Origin: Rhizophlyctis rosea
Taxonomy: Eukaryota > Chytridiomycota > Chytridiomycetes > Rhizophlyctidales > Rhizophlyctidaceae
DNA length: 48,502 bases
Assembly (NCBI GenBank): GCA_027596075.1
Contig: JADGJC010000298.1
Span: 1 to 48,502, forward strand
Direction of reading: 5' to 3'
The translations under genes were made by a program, and so were the position numbers. Within the stretch, counting starts at the first letter, position 1; the number at the start of each line of letters is the position of its first letter. Positions 11,879 to 22,015 of the stretch are shown one piece after another. The notes below the pieces were generated by a model. It did no database searches. It saw nothing but the letters and a program-made list of their open reading frames with translations, and was not told the origin of the DNA.

Positions 11879-12184
11879 TTATCTGTATATAGGTTTTATG
11901 CCCCCCCCAACACCCTGTTTTGGTAACTCCCCTGTAAATGTCACGCCCCCCCCCTTCTGTAAATCATAGCTTCGAGTTTAAATTTTATCCAATCATCCGT
12001 GTGGGACAAACACCACATTTTGATGGGAAAACCCATGTATATTCTCCCTGGGTTGCAAAGACTTTCTCTGTTTTATCTTGAACAACACTCGTCACTGTCA
12101 GAATATCCAGGACAATCACAACTGAACATCGGCGCAGTAGCGTACTCCCTCATATACACCTTCTCTTCTTGCGTTTCTTCCCTT
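11879..12184. other. Intergenic region right of the gap
   Basis: No gene recognised. It holds the 3' flank of the leftward GH105-like gene. A plus-strand frame starting near 11999 overlaps the 3' end of that gene and has no recognisable product. Confidence 0.45.
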
Positions 12185-13864
12185 TCAAGCATGCAAATCT
12201 CTGTAAGCTGCCTCCATCAACAAGAAGAATGCCTTTGGGGTTCAGAGAGTCAGTTAGATCCCTGAAATGGCCTTACAACACAAAGCAGAGTCAAGCTGCT
12301 TGAACTCACCTGTCCTTCCGTAGCAACTCCTGGCTCTGAAAAATCAAAACAGCATGGGAGAGAGAAGTATTCTCGATTAGCAACATGGTAGTGCTATATT
12401 CAGGGCAAACGAAATTACGCCCTTCTCTTCTAACCATGACGGCACAAGGCCCCATCCTATGCAAAGCATGCATAACGTGGGAAGGGGAAATAGCCACTTA
12501 CTATCAAAATGCGGACTCCCGCAAACATCTCTGACGAATCCCCACTGGTCCACTTTTGCCCTTGCCGCACTCCTCATCAAATCAGCTTTTCCCATCCATT
12601 GCGAGATCTTCGCGGCCTCTAGCTGTATCCTGCCTTCACGGACTAGTCTTGCCACGCGGTAGATTGTATATGCAAGCATTTGAGCAAAGTTTGTTTCGAC
12701 GAAGGTGGAGGGGTCGTCGATGACGTTGTGGAAGAGGTGGTCAGAGGGACGTTGGTGGGTTAGGCAGGATGTTATGACGTTGGTGAGTGTTGTGATTAGG
12801 AATGGGATGTGAGGTGATGTTGCGGGGAGGAGATCTAGGACTCGGTAGCTGTCAGTCGGCGTTGCATTATTGTTGTTGCGGGTGATCAGCCAGAGTTAGC
12901 CTTTTATTAGGAACTATGGTAAATTGGACCACTTACATCCCAGCAAGAGCCCATCCGTTCCCTACCCCTGTTTTCCATTCAAGTCGTAAGACATCGGTAA
13001 TCTGGTGAGCCCTCCTGAATTTGTCTTCTGAACCTACCCCAAGCTCGACTAGAGTTTCCCCACCATCCATTTTCTTCAAAACCTTCAATATCTCCGTCCC
13101 AAATGTGCGCAAACAGGCCACTCTTTTCTAACAGAAGATGCTTCACATATCCCCGGATCTGCTTCACTGCTTCTTCAATGAGGTCCGGTTTGTTGAATTG
13201 GGTACCATATAGGGCAAAGAAGGGTGGGCACATATACACGCCATCAATCCAAAGTTGAACTTTATCGATGCGGTCTGTTGTTGATGATGTTGTTCTGGGT
13301 TGTCAGACACGGGACATGTATATTGAATACGAAGAGCTACTTTACGGGACACAATCCCGTCTTTTGTCTTGGGAGCCTTGTTCAAGATGAAGGATATGGC
13401 CTTTTCGGCTGCATGAAGGTATTGGTCGTCTTGTGTCAGCTCAAAGGCTTTCAAGACTGCACAACCGAGTGCGACAGCATCCGTGGCACCACTGATAGGA
13501 GTATTTGGGCCAGCCCAATGTTCATTAGATATCTCTTGCATGTGTCAAGCAATTGAAGTGGCATAACTTGCTTACGGGTCTCCGCTATTCAATCGGACTG
13601 ATAGTCTACCGTCGTCGTCCGACCGAACAATTCCGTCCTGAGCCAAACCTATTACAAGCGGAAGGGTCGGAGTGGAGGGGTGGTCTAGTTCTAACAGCGC
13701 CTGGGCTGCTACACCTTGCTCCCACGAAGCTCTTTGCTAAGCCGGAGCGCGTGTGAGAACGACGACCAGCTTTACTGAACCACAGAAGGCAGCAACACAC
13801 ACACCATAGTCAACATAGCCAATTGCACTCTGGTGAGAAGCTGGGTGTCGCTGTTTGTTGTCAT
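12185..13864 (-). CDS. Secreted GH105-like unsaturated glucuronyl/rhamnogalacturonyl hydrolase
   Basis: Eight exons on the reverse strand: 13864-13776, 13731-13576, 13491-13346, 13274-13038, 12967-12937, 12848-12502, 12335-12310, 12232-12185. All phases agree, giving 359 residues, the usual length for family 105. A signal peptide (LAMLTMVCVLLPSVVQA) leads straight into SWEQGVAAQALLEL. Family landmarks follow in order: LNSGDP, LNKAP, DGIVSHR, WIDGVYMCPPF (the Asp matches the proposed catalytic acid of GH88/GH105), GLFAHIWDG, WGVGNGWALAG, and the C-terminal PGVATEGQAFFLLMEAAYR. Family members remove the unsaturated uronic acid that pectate or rhamnogalacturonan lyases leave at oligosaccharide ends, inside an alpha/alpha barrel. 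The signal peptide suggests extracellular action. Exons of 31 and 26 bases make it easy for automatic gene finders to miss parts. The exact substrate cannot be told from sequence. Confidence 0.88.
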
Positions 13865-14410
13865 ATTTGGGGAGTGTGTTATGCTCAATTGCTTGAAAAT
13901 TGCGAACTTTGCTTAGAGATTGCGAAGGTTGCGAAGACGAAATGATGCAGGAGGAGGAGTTGGAGGGGTGGGTGGTACAGTGGTGGGGTCAAGGCGTTGG
14001 CCCTGACCAGAGTGGGGTGAGTGACGTAAGCCCGCAACTGCGCAATTTGCCCCTGACCCGTTTTTGACAACTTCTTCTCGCAGGCAAACACATCCAGCTG
14101 GCTTCCTGCCATCGTTGCCCGTCTTCCATTGCTGATGCTGTTGCACCGGCACCGTCAAGCTTTGGTGGCTACGCCTTACTTGTGACCGTCGGCGAACACT
14201 GAGAGGGAAGCGCCTATTGCAGCGAATGCGCCTCAATGAAGTCAATGAGGTCCACAAGTATGCTTGAACAAACAACCGGCACATCTTGGAATTCATTTTT
14301 ATTCTTAAAATAGTCACTTTGCATTTCGTTATTCTCACTATCTACAATATCGTTGGAGAGGTCTAAATACATCCGTAGCTGAATCGAAGGTGGCCCACAT
14401 GTGGCACTTC
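13865..14410. other. Intergenic region between GH105-like gene and the sorbosone dehydrogenase-like gene
   Basis: About 550 bases, promoter of the leftward GH105-like gene and 3' flank of the next gene. A minus-strand frame at 13913-14338 is arginine/proline-rich without a recognisable domain, and I do not call it. Confidence 0.45.
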
Positions 14411-15823
14411 TTACCCCCTATGATGGCCTCCCTTGTCCGAACACTTGCCGGTGAATGTCACAACGAAGATCTCATTAGTCCCATCCGAGCTAACATATAA
14501 CCTCTTGGGGTGCAACCTATCCCAAGCCATCGCCACAGGTCGGAAACAAGGCGACGGTGATACGAATCCGTGACATTTCTTTTCATCAGCGTTGAAGAGG
14601 AGGTCTACGTATGCCTTGCGGGTGGAAGGGAGTCGGACATTCGGTTCCCATGAATCAGCTCCGTGGCGGTAATGACCGGGAAGGTAGACGACCTTATAGC
14701 CGGAGCCGGGGTTGCGATGGAGGGGGTTGGATCCGTGAAGTGCAACATAGGCGTTCGTGTCGTGTGGGGAGAATTTGAGATCGAGGGGTGCATTATGGGC
14801 AGGGAAGACTTGGGTAGGTTTGGTGACGTTATTGCAGAGGCTGTCGGTCGTAAGGACGCCGGCGACCGTCTTGCCTGGAGATTCGACGAACTGGTCTCCA
14901 CGTTTATAGGAACGGTCATGGGGGAAGGGTTGTGGGTCGTATACGGTGAAACAGTAAGGGTAGCCATACCATCCGGCGCGACGATGCCGCAGGTCAGAAG
15001 GATTACCGAGCTTGTTGAGTTTCTCGCCCGGATTGATGTTGGAAACGTCGTATTTGGTGTCACCGACTTGACGGTAAATCTCGTCAGAGCTATTTTCGAC
15101 GCCCCAGAGTGTTCCTTTCCGGTCTTCCGCAATGCCGACCTCGTTGCGCAGACCGTAGCCCAACAGTTGGCCAGATGTGTAGGCATACCCATCGGACGGA
15201 ATGTGACGGAGGTCGAAAAGGCGAGCGTCAGCACGGCCGGATGTTGGTTGGAAGCTAGGGAAGTCCAAGTCTCCCTGGGAGCCAACAGTGACAACAAGGA
15301 CGTGGGGATGGTGTTTCAGGTTCAGGAGCGAGCGGGTGATGTGTCCAATTTGAGATTCTACATTGACAATGATTTGGCGATTCGACGCGGTGGCGGTAGA
15401 GGGATCGTAGTCGTACTTCCACACGTGAGCTGTGGAGCTGACGAACAGGGTCCGGCCATCTACACTAAGAGCTATGGCGTGGTTGAGTGTGGACTCCGTG
15501 ATGACTTGTTTGGTTTTCGTGACGCAGCCGTGTTCGTTGACAGTGTATGCCGTGACCCCAGCACCACTCAAAACCGCCAGCAGGTTGTTGTGAGAGTCCA
15601 CTTCGAGGCCACGAGGAACATTCACATTGCGAAGGAGGACGGAGGCAGCCCATCCCTTGTGTGTATGGAGAGGGTACAATGGGGCAGGACGAGTGCAACC
15701 TTGTGCTATCAAAGCGATTCACAAGTCAGTCTGTGTTGGAACAGGCCGACAAATTGTTGCAAACTTACCATTGACAGACACGGCGATCGCGGCCAGAATG
15801 GCCAAAGCTCTGTTCAAGATCAT
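14411..15823 (-). CDS. Secreted glucose/sorbosone dehydrogenase-type six-bladed beta-propeller oxidoreductase
   Basis: Two exons, 15823-15769 and 15705-14411, 449 residues. Exon 1 is a clean signal peptide (ILNRALAILAAIAVSV), joined in phase to AQGCTRPAPLYP. The body has features of the soluble PQQ-type GSDH/sorbosone dehydrogenase superfamily: VPRGLEVDSHNNLL at the start, SVDGRTLFVSS, a central YGLRNEVGIAEDRKGTLWGVENSSDE block, AGWYGYPYCF, FPAHNAPLDLKFSP, AYVALHGSN and a closing blade RPVAMAWDRL..LYVSSDGTNEIFVV. Family enzymes oxidise aldoses or sorbosone with pyrroloquinoline quinone; fungal secreted relatives are grouped with AA12. I cannot confirm PQQ or Ca2+ ligands by eye, so enzymatic activity is inferred. 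No carbohydrate-binding module is present. It sits head-to-tail behind the GH105-like gene, both secreted, with independent promoters. Confidence 0.85.
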
Positions 15824-17167
15824 GGTTGTATATCAAATTCAGTCACAGGAACAGTTGTCGTTCTCACCGTGTGCTTTCTCCCGTGCCTTTTATGCACTGT
15901 CTCCTGCCATTTCAGTTCGCACACTGGGGTAAGAAGGTGACAGAATGTGGTTATGTGCAAATGAAATTAACTGACACCAGCTGGACTTTTCATTCCCCGT
16001 AGGCCTATTGTGCGACTAACTTCATAGGAAAATGAGCCGGGATTAAAATTTCATATGACCATGTCACCATATGAACTGTGAAATGAGGTCGTGCCGGTTT
16101 CTCGATGGTTATTTGATAAAGTGATGTGGCTTAGCTACGCGCGGGTCCACAACAGGCGACTCTCGTTGCTGCCTCGTCTTCAAGGAGTCTTCTCCATGGG
16201 AACAGATCTGTTCACTGCAATCGCAACAAATTGGCGAATGCACAGTCACAAGCACTGATCTTTGTATACATAAGAAGAGCACTTCAAGCTTTGGTGGGCC
16301 AGCACAGTATCGTAGCCAGAGTTAAATAATGCCAACCACTGCTGCCCTACATTCCGATAGGCTGGACAATGTTGTTAAGACGTTTTCGTATTACCTTCCA
16401 ATATGTATTCGGCGTATGTGGGAATGAGAGTGTGTATTTAAGGGAGACTGAATCAAGGGGCAGAGCATATGCGCCCACTGTAGTGTCTAACAGTAACACC
16501 TCCGCATTAGAGAGGAACAACCCTCCGCATGCCTAAATGTCCACATTACTCAGCCAGCTGGGTAGTTCCGATGCAAGTGAAATCTAAATCTTTGGTCGGA
16601 TGATCCTCAAATATGTTTGGCTGGTGGTGATCCTACTATGGTGTCCAGGCCTGAAATTCAGAAACTCAGCGGGCGGGTTGTCAGCACCTCCGAAAGCCCG
16701 GCTGCAGTTTGGGCTGTTCCAGATGGACAGTCTCCGATCATTGGTTCCAGTCGTCAGCGCTCCAGAAGTGCATCCTTGAATCGCATGATCCTCAAAGACC
16801 CTAAACAATATGGACAAATTTGAGGGCTCCAAAAACGGACAACCGATCCTGCACACATCATGCCAGGTGTCACACTCTCCCGCACATCACAACAATTTTG
16901 CAACAAAAACAGTCCGTTACCGTTGGATGAAAGTCAATCTCGCCAGGTCAGTTGGTCTTGCATAACCACCTTAGCTCTTCTTTTTGTTCTCATCTTCTCG
17001 CTGCCGGAAGGTGAGCATTGCTGGTTGTATTTAGCATATTAAACGGTCACCAACGCCGTTCGCTTCACCAGATTCGAAGGCACGCATCATATCCAGACTC
17101 TCGCAAAAGAATTAGCACATCTCCGGACGCTGTCTCACAGTATTAGGAAGATCATTGCCGCTTTGAG
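15824..17167. other. Divergent intergenic region, sorbosone dehydrogenase-like gene / RasGEF gene
   Basis: 1.34 kb with promoters of two divergent genes. TATTTAAG at 16436-16443 resembles a core-promoter element but lies about 730 bases from the RasGEF start. Short open frames at 16584-16856 and 16860-17042 have no recognisable products. Nothing else identified. Confidence 0.45.
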
Positions 17168-20100
17168 ATGGCTGCACCAGAGTGAGTTAGCTAGGTTATA
17201 TAGTCCTCGGTTATGTCATGCTCAGTCATTTGTGATCCAGTAACGAGTGGCAACTGAAAGTGAAACTGCCCAACGAGGCAACGACCGTCATCTTGGTGAA
17301 AGGCGACCTGTCAGTATGGGAAGTCCTACAGAAAATCTGCGAGAAGAAGTCACTCGCTGCGGGGGACTATACGCTGCAAATAGTAAACGGGGACGGGAAA
17401 CATAAAGACGCCGATGAAGCGGAGTTGATTGGGAGCTTCAATCCACGTCCGACAGAGGTCGCCATGGTTAAGAAGGCGGGAGGTTAGTTGAGCAGTAATG
17501 CCTCGTTGTCCTGCATTCGATGTAAACCACTGACGCACAACTCTGGCAATTCTACTTATTCCAAATTGCAGTGGACGAAATTCAAAACCCTCGGCCCAGA
17601 GTCAGCGGCGGCCGACGAGCTTCAGTAGTTCTTGCTCCCCATCCTCACTCCACACAGCGCATGCTCTCAACTGAATTCCCCAAAACAATTACGGATGTAG
17701 AAATATTGGATAAAAAGCTGCATGGAGCACCTGGGTCGAGGCCGGAGATAAGCAGCCAGACCATGCGCATCAAGGCCAATAGAATGGGGAAATCGTTGAC
17801 GCATATGCTTTTTGCGGGAAGAAAAAGTGGGACAGATCTTTTGGAGAATGAGGAGGGAGCAACCTTTCCGATGGACAGTAGTACGAGCACGCTGGCGACG
17901 CCTGGGTTCTCGCCATTGGGGAGTATCGACGAGGAGCGGAGACGGTCGGAAATGGTTTTGTCTGTTGGGGGTGATAAGGGATTGGTTGCCCCTTGGGAGA
18001 AGGCGGAGAAAGCGGAGAAGGATAAGGCGCTGGTGGCTCCTTGGGAAAAGGCGGATAAGGACAAAGCATTGGTAGCGGCATGGGAGAAGCCATCTTCGCC
18101 ACAACCACCAGCTATAGACACATCACCACGAAGAACATCGGATAATAACTCGGATGTGGAAACATTGGCATCATTTGAAGGCAAAGGTCACTTCCTCAAC
18201 CCTGAGCCAGGTATGTGCAGTATTGTGGACAAATATTGTTCTCCCATTCATAATGTGTCCAGTCTCTCCAGTTGCAGATCCCCGACTTTCCGCGCAAAGT
18301 CTAAGCCGTCCAGTTGAAAACGGAAGCTTGAGTTCCATTGCCCTGCCACCCGACACCTCGTCGTTGTCTTTACCAGGCGCGGGATTGAACGCAAGCGGAC
18401 AAATGGGGTCATTTATGTCACTGAACACCGACTCATTTGCATACCCACGAGACACCATGTCGTCGATGACATCTTTGCAACAGCCTATTGGCGTTGGCAG
18501 TGACTCAGATATACCTCCGCCCAGTACGATTCCGCGCTCGGAGTCGAACAGAGAGTCCACGCACAGCACCTTAGGTCGAGAGAAGATGTAAGTGCCACGA
18601 ATGCTGTTTGTGTATCATGTCCGAGAAGCACTCAACAATCATACGTTTCCCTCAGCCGAAAACGAACCATATCCAGCCCGTCAACAACATCAACGGAAAA
18701 TAAGAGTCCTACAGGCAAAGAGTCCATTTCTCCAGGCGCCTCCTCCAGCTCCACCCTCCGTCGCAACACCTTCCGCCACGCAAACCGTCCCCGATCAATG
18801 GATGCCAATGCATCGCATGGAGATAACTCCTCCACAGCCGATATTGAATCCAACATCTCCGTCGCTCCCAACCCCTCAATAAATCCGGGCGTGCCGTCCC
18901 CTCCAATCAATGAAAACGATTCCCGCCTTCCCCTACGCGTCACGCTCCCCAACCTCCTCAGCACTGTCATCAAAGTTCCACCTGAGAAGACCATGGACTT
19001 CATCTTGGAATATACCTGTCACAAAAAGGGGTTGGATTATAACTCGCATACACTGGAATTCCCGAACCGTCCGCCTGTCGAGATCGACAGGACATTGGGA
19101 CAGTACGCGGCAGAAATTGGAGGGAACATGCTGGAGGTTTTCGTGGTGAAGAAGGCCAAGAGTTATAACGCCGTTATCAGTGAAGATGGAAGGGATGTTG
19201 CGATTTTGAAGATTACAGAGGGAAGGTGAGGAACGATTGGACGTCGTTGTTTTACCGGAAGACTCAGCAAGAGTTGGGAATGCTCATCCCCTACTTTCTG
19301 CGTCATGCATCCAGTGTTCAAGTGATGGCGGCAACACCCGAGAAGTTGATTGAGCGGTTGACAGATCAGGAGGAAATAGGTGACTATCATGCAGCCAGTC
19401 CCAACTGTGTGATCTGCGGGTGAACCACATACTTACAAAACTGGTGCTTGCCACATCCAGTAGACAGCTCATTCATGGATACTGTGCTTCTGACGTACCG
19501 AAACTTCATGAAGCCACACGACTTCTTTGACAGACTATTAGATCGGTTCAACTGCGAACCCCCACTGGATCCAACACCTGATGATTTAGTCTACTTCAAT
19601 CAGATGAAGGAGCCAACACAACGGCGGTAAGTCGTTATGAGCACTTTTGACATTTTCGGCCGTGCGACGAAGTTAGGATCTGGATAATTGATCCATCACG
19701 TTATGGCAATATTCAGGGTACTACATATCTTCAAGTGGTGGGTCCAGCACCATTACCACGACTTCGGGGTTGACACTTCGCTGAAGACGGATTTGGAGGA
19801 CTTTACGGACCAAGTGGAGACGTATGCGGACGCCGACTTCCGGGCAGACGCTACTGAACTTCGCGAGATTGTTGACAAGCAGGTACGTTGGAAGAACTTT
19901 TCGTGGGGGTAAAACAAGTCTGTAAGAACGTTGCTAACTGCCATCACACGTATCTTGCAGAGTCAACTATATGAACAAATGTTTGACGCTTACAGAGCAG
20001 CCGAGCGCCGCGGAAAACAGCTTGAAAGCATGTTCTCTGAAATCAGTGCCGAAGACGTAGCATACCAACTTGCCGTGCACAACCACAAGATGTTCCGCAA

Positions 20101-20938
20101 CATCCACCCCATTGAGATCCTAAATGAGATCTGGAAGAAGGATCAAGAAAGTTCACCGAGTCTTACGCAGTTTGTTGGGAGATTCGATACAGAATCGTTC
20201 TGGGTTGCCACGGAGATTTGTGGTGTGAAGGATTTGAAGAAGCGGATATTGGTGTTGAGGAAGTTCATTCAAGTGGCCAAGGTGAGAAAATTATACATTG
20301 TGGGAGTCATATTTCTTTTTACTGATGAGGCCATTCATGGGCACGCACAGATTTGCGTTGAGGTGAACAACTTCTTCTCTCTGTTTTCGATCGTGTCGGG
20401 TATCAACCAGGGGCCGGTCTCTCGCTTGAAGAAGACTTGGGAGGTATGTTGTTATATCTGTCGGTACAGGGTTTTTAGTTTCAGTTTTGTTCAGGTCTAT
20501 TTCCTTTCAGGGTCTGGGAGACAAGCATAAAAAGATGTGGAGTGACTTGGAGCAACTAACAGATCCAATGCGGAATTGGAAGAAGCTTCGTGAACATCTC
20601 GCAACCGTGACACCGCCCATGGTGCCTCTACTACGTAAGCATTTCTTGACAACGTGCGTCCCTAAATCGCCCATGTCCTCACCCTGAACCTCCTACCAGC
20701 AATGTACCTAAAAGACCTCATTTTCATGAATGACGGAAACGAATCGAAAGTTCGGGGCATGATCAATTTCGATAAACTGCGCATGATGGGCTCGCGCGTG
20801 AAAGATATTTCGAATCTTGTAGCGATTGCATACCCCTATCAACCTATCCCGCCGATTCAGAACTACCTTGCGAAACCTGTTGTTGAGAGAAATTGGGCGA
20901 AGTTGAAGGAAATGTCTGTAGATTGTGAGAAGTCATGA
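17168..20938 (+). CDS. Ras/Rap-family guanine nucleotide exchange factor with two ubiquitin-like (RBD-type) regions
   Basis: Twelve exons: 17168-17181, 17241-17482, 17572-18210, 18263-18587, 18656-19225, 19315-19379, 19461-19626, 19717-19882, 19961-20281, 20351-20443, 20511-20634, 20700-20938. Phases agree; 987 residues. Residues ~8-85 (WQLKVKLPNEATTVILV ... AMVKKA) and ~445-540 (LPLRVTLPNLLSTVIKVP ... LEVFVVKKA) both look like ubiquitin-fold RBD/RA domains. Between them lies a Ser/Pro-rich linker with three DK(G/A)LVA(P/A)WEK repeats. A RasGEF-N module follows (FMDTVLLTYRNFM; VLHIFKWWVQHHYHDF) and then the catalytic CDC25-homology domain (VAYQLAVHNHKMFRNIHP; FWVATEICGVKDLKKRI; FFSLFSIVSGINQGPVSRLKKTW; LLPMYLKDLIFMNDGN; INFDKLRMM). 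The catalytic block reads more like Rap/EPAC-type GEFs than yeast Cdc25. It activates a Ras-like GTPase at a membrane; which one cannot be told. The tiny 14-base first exon is supported by phase only. Confidence 0.88.
17972..18089 (+). repeat. Three in-frame copies of a DK-LVA-WEK peptide repeat inside the RasGEF linker
   Basis: The coding sequence contains DKGLVAPWEKA, DKALVAPWEKA and DKALVAAWEK separated by short Glu/Lys spacers. The DNA copies differ mostly at third positions, so the repeat is old enough to have diverged but still keeps its peptide, which hints at selection on the peptide. Confidence 0.8.
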
Positions 20939-21242
20939 TTGGAGAATGTAACGGGATCCTATATTTTGGCCCCACGGGGTGGAACATAGTCTGCACATGG
21001 GAGCACCGACGTACCCTGATAATATATTTTTCTTGTTGTCAATTTACAAAAATCTTGGTTTGCTTTACTCAGAGGCTCCAAATACAACCATGTTCCGCAA
21101 AGACGCAGATATGATCCCAAAATTACAAGACTGGCATTTTGTAATCCAAAGTCCGACATCTCGTATACTGATATCTTTATGCCCGGATGCACCGTAAGCG
21201 CAGAGCAGTATGAGCCCATATCTTCATATGCACATCATAAGT

Positions 21243-21272
21243 ACTATAAGGGATATTACTATAAGGGATATT
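21243..21272 (+). repeat. Perfect tandem duplication of a 15-bp unit
   Basis: ACTATAAGGGATATT occurs twice back to back with no mismatch. Confidence 0.9.
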
Positions 21273-21570
21273 GCATATAAGCTTGTATAAGACTCTGTCG
21301 CATATGCAACTCAGCCAACTCCCAAACCCGTGGGCAAGCTGCTGACGTAATGCAGTGGCTGGTGGACCGGCCAACGCCACATTAAGTCCCGTGGCGTGTG
21401 AGCAATGTGAGAAGCACAAGGTGACAAGGCAACCCTCCGTGCTGCAGTCCAACTCCCTGTCTCTTTCACCCACAAATTTCATCCACTTCGCATTCGCCTT
21501 CAACCATCCACTCGGTCAAACCCTCATTCCCGCATCGGCATTCTTCAACAATTCTCCTCCCTCCCTCCTC

Positions 21571-21634
21571 CATCCATCCATCCATCCATCCATCCATCTA
21601 TCCATCCTTCCTTCCTTCCTTCCTTCCTCCTTCC
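21571..21634 (+). repeat. Compound tetranucleotide microsatellite (CATC)n then (TTCC)n
   Basis: About nine CATC units with one variant (CATCTATC) run into about six TTCC units. Pure simple-sequence repeat, likely polymorphic in length. Confidence 0.95.
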
Positions 21635-21710
21635 CACCCCCGGCCTTTCAACCTTCAGTGTACTATTCTTTTTGTATCTATACCGGGTTCAAATCCTGGA
21701 TTGATAATAC

Positions 21711-21840
21711 GAGCACCGTACTGAGGGTTTCTTACCCTCCTGTAGCAGTGAGCTGAGCCAACATGTCGCTCAGCTCAAATGGCTGCAGCCGGTGTGATCT
21801 ACAGATAAACCCCGGGCGCGTGATGTACTATACGTAGCTA
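21711..21840 (+). ncRNA. Candidate structured RNA element, copy 1
   Basis: A 130-nt unit repeated 175 bp downstream with no indels. Predicted fold on the plus strand, numbering from 1: P1 pairs 4-8 (CACCG) with 80-84 (CGGTG); P2 is a hairpin 13-18 (GAGGGT) with 24-29 (ACCCTC); P3 pairs 30-35 (CTGTAG) with 73-78 (CTGCAG); P4 inside P3 is a nine-pair hairpin 40-48 (GAGCTGAGC) with 58-66 (GCTCAGCTC). Together they make a three-way junction. A strongly conserved single-stranded 3' tail follows (TACAGATA, then CCCCGGGCGCGTGATGTACT). I compared it by eye with snRNAs, RNase P/MRP, SRP, tRNA, TPP riboswitch and small self-cleaving ribozymes and could not assign it. Strand is assumed from the better tail conservation. 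Confidence 0.6.
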
Positions 21841-21885
21841 GATTCGCCATACCGTTGCTCTAACTTGTATCTCCTTCTTAAGTGC

Positions 21886-22015
21886 GAGCACCGCATTGAG
21901 GGCTTTTTGCCCTCCTGTAGCAGTGAGGTGGGCCAGGTTGTCGCCCATCTCAATCGTCTACAGCCGGTGTGATTTACAGATAGACCCCGGGCGCGTGATG
22001 TACTTTACCCAGCTA
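21886..22015 (+). ncRNA. Candidate structured RNA element, copy 2
   Basis: Same length as copy 1 with 21 substitutions (84% identity). Substitutions inside helices keep pairing: P2 closing pair T-A becomes C-G (both bases changed); P4 has A-T becoming G-C (both changed) and C-G becoming G-T (both changed); P3 has G-T becoming A-T. No substitution breaks a proposed pair. The other changes fall in the P1/P2 joint, the P2 and P4 loops, the P4-P3 bulge and the far 3' end. Confidence 0.6.

Noticed and set aside
11899..11952. C-rich runs next to the gap as a telomere or quadruplex element
   Set aside because: Two irregular homopolymers without a repeating unit; more likely a sequencing-difficult stretch.
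13913..14338. 141-codon minus-strand frame upstream of the GH105-like gene
   Set aside because: Arg/Pro-rich, no domain, lies in the probable promoter.
14605..15940. Overlapping frames in and opposite the sorbosone dehydrogenase-like gene (14605-15297 minus, 14663-15940 plus)
   Set aside because: Shadows of the real reading frame; no domains, and they cross its signal-peptide intron.
21682..21698. tRNA-like T arm (GGTTCAAATCC with flanking CCGGG/CCTGG)
   Set aside because: No D arm, anticodon arm or matching acceptor stem at the right distances upstream, so a chance B-box-like match.
21711..22015. Hammerhead, HDV-like, twister ribozyme, TPP riboswitch, C/D or H/ACA snoRNA, snRNA identity for the repeated element
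   Set aside because: None of the diagnostic core motifs (for example CUGANGA with GAAA, a nested double pseudoknot, properly placed C and D boxes, Sm site) is present in the correct arrangement in either copy.
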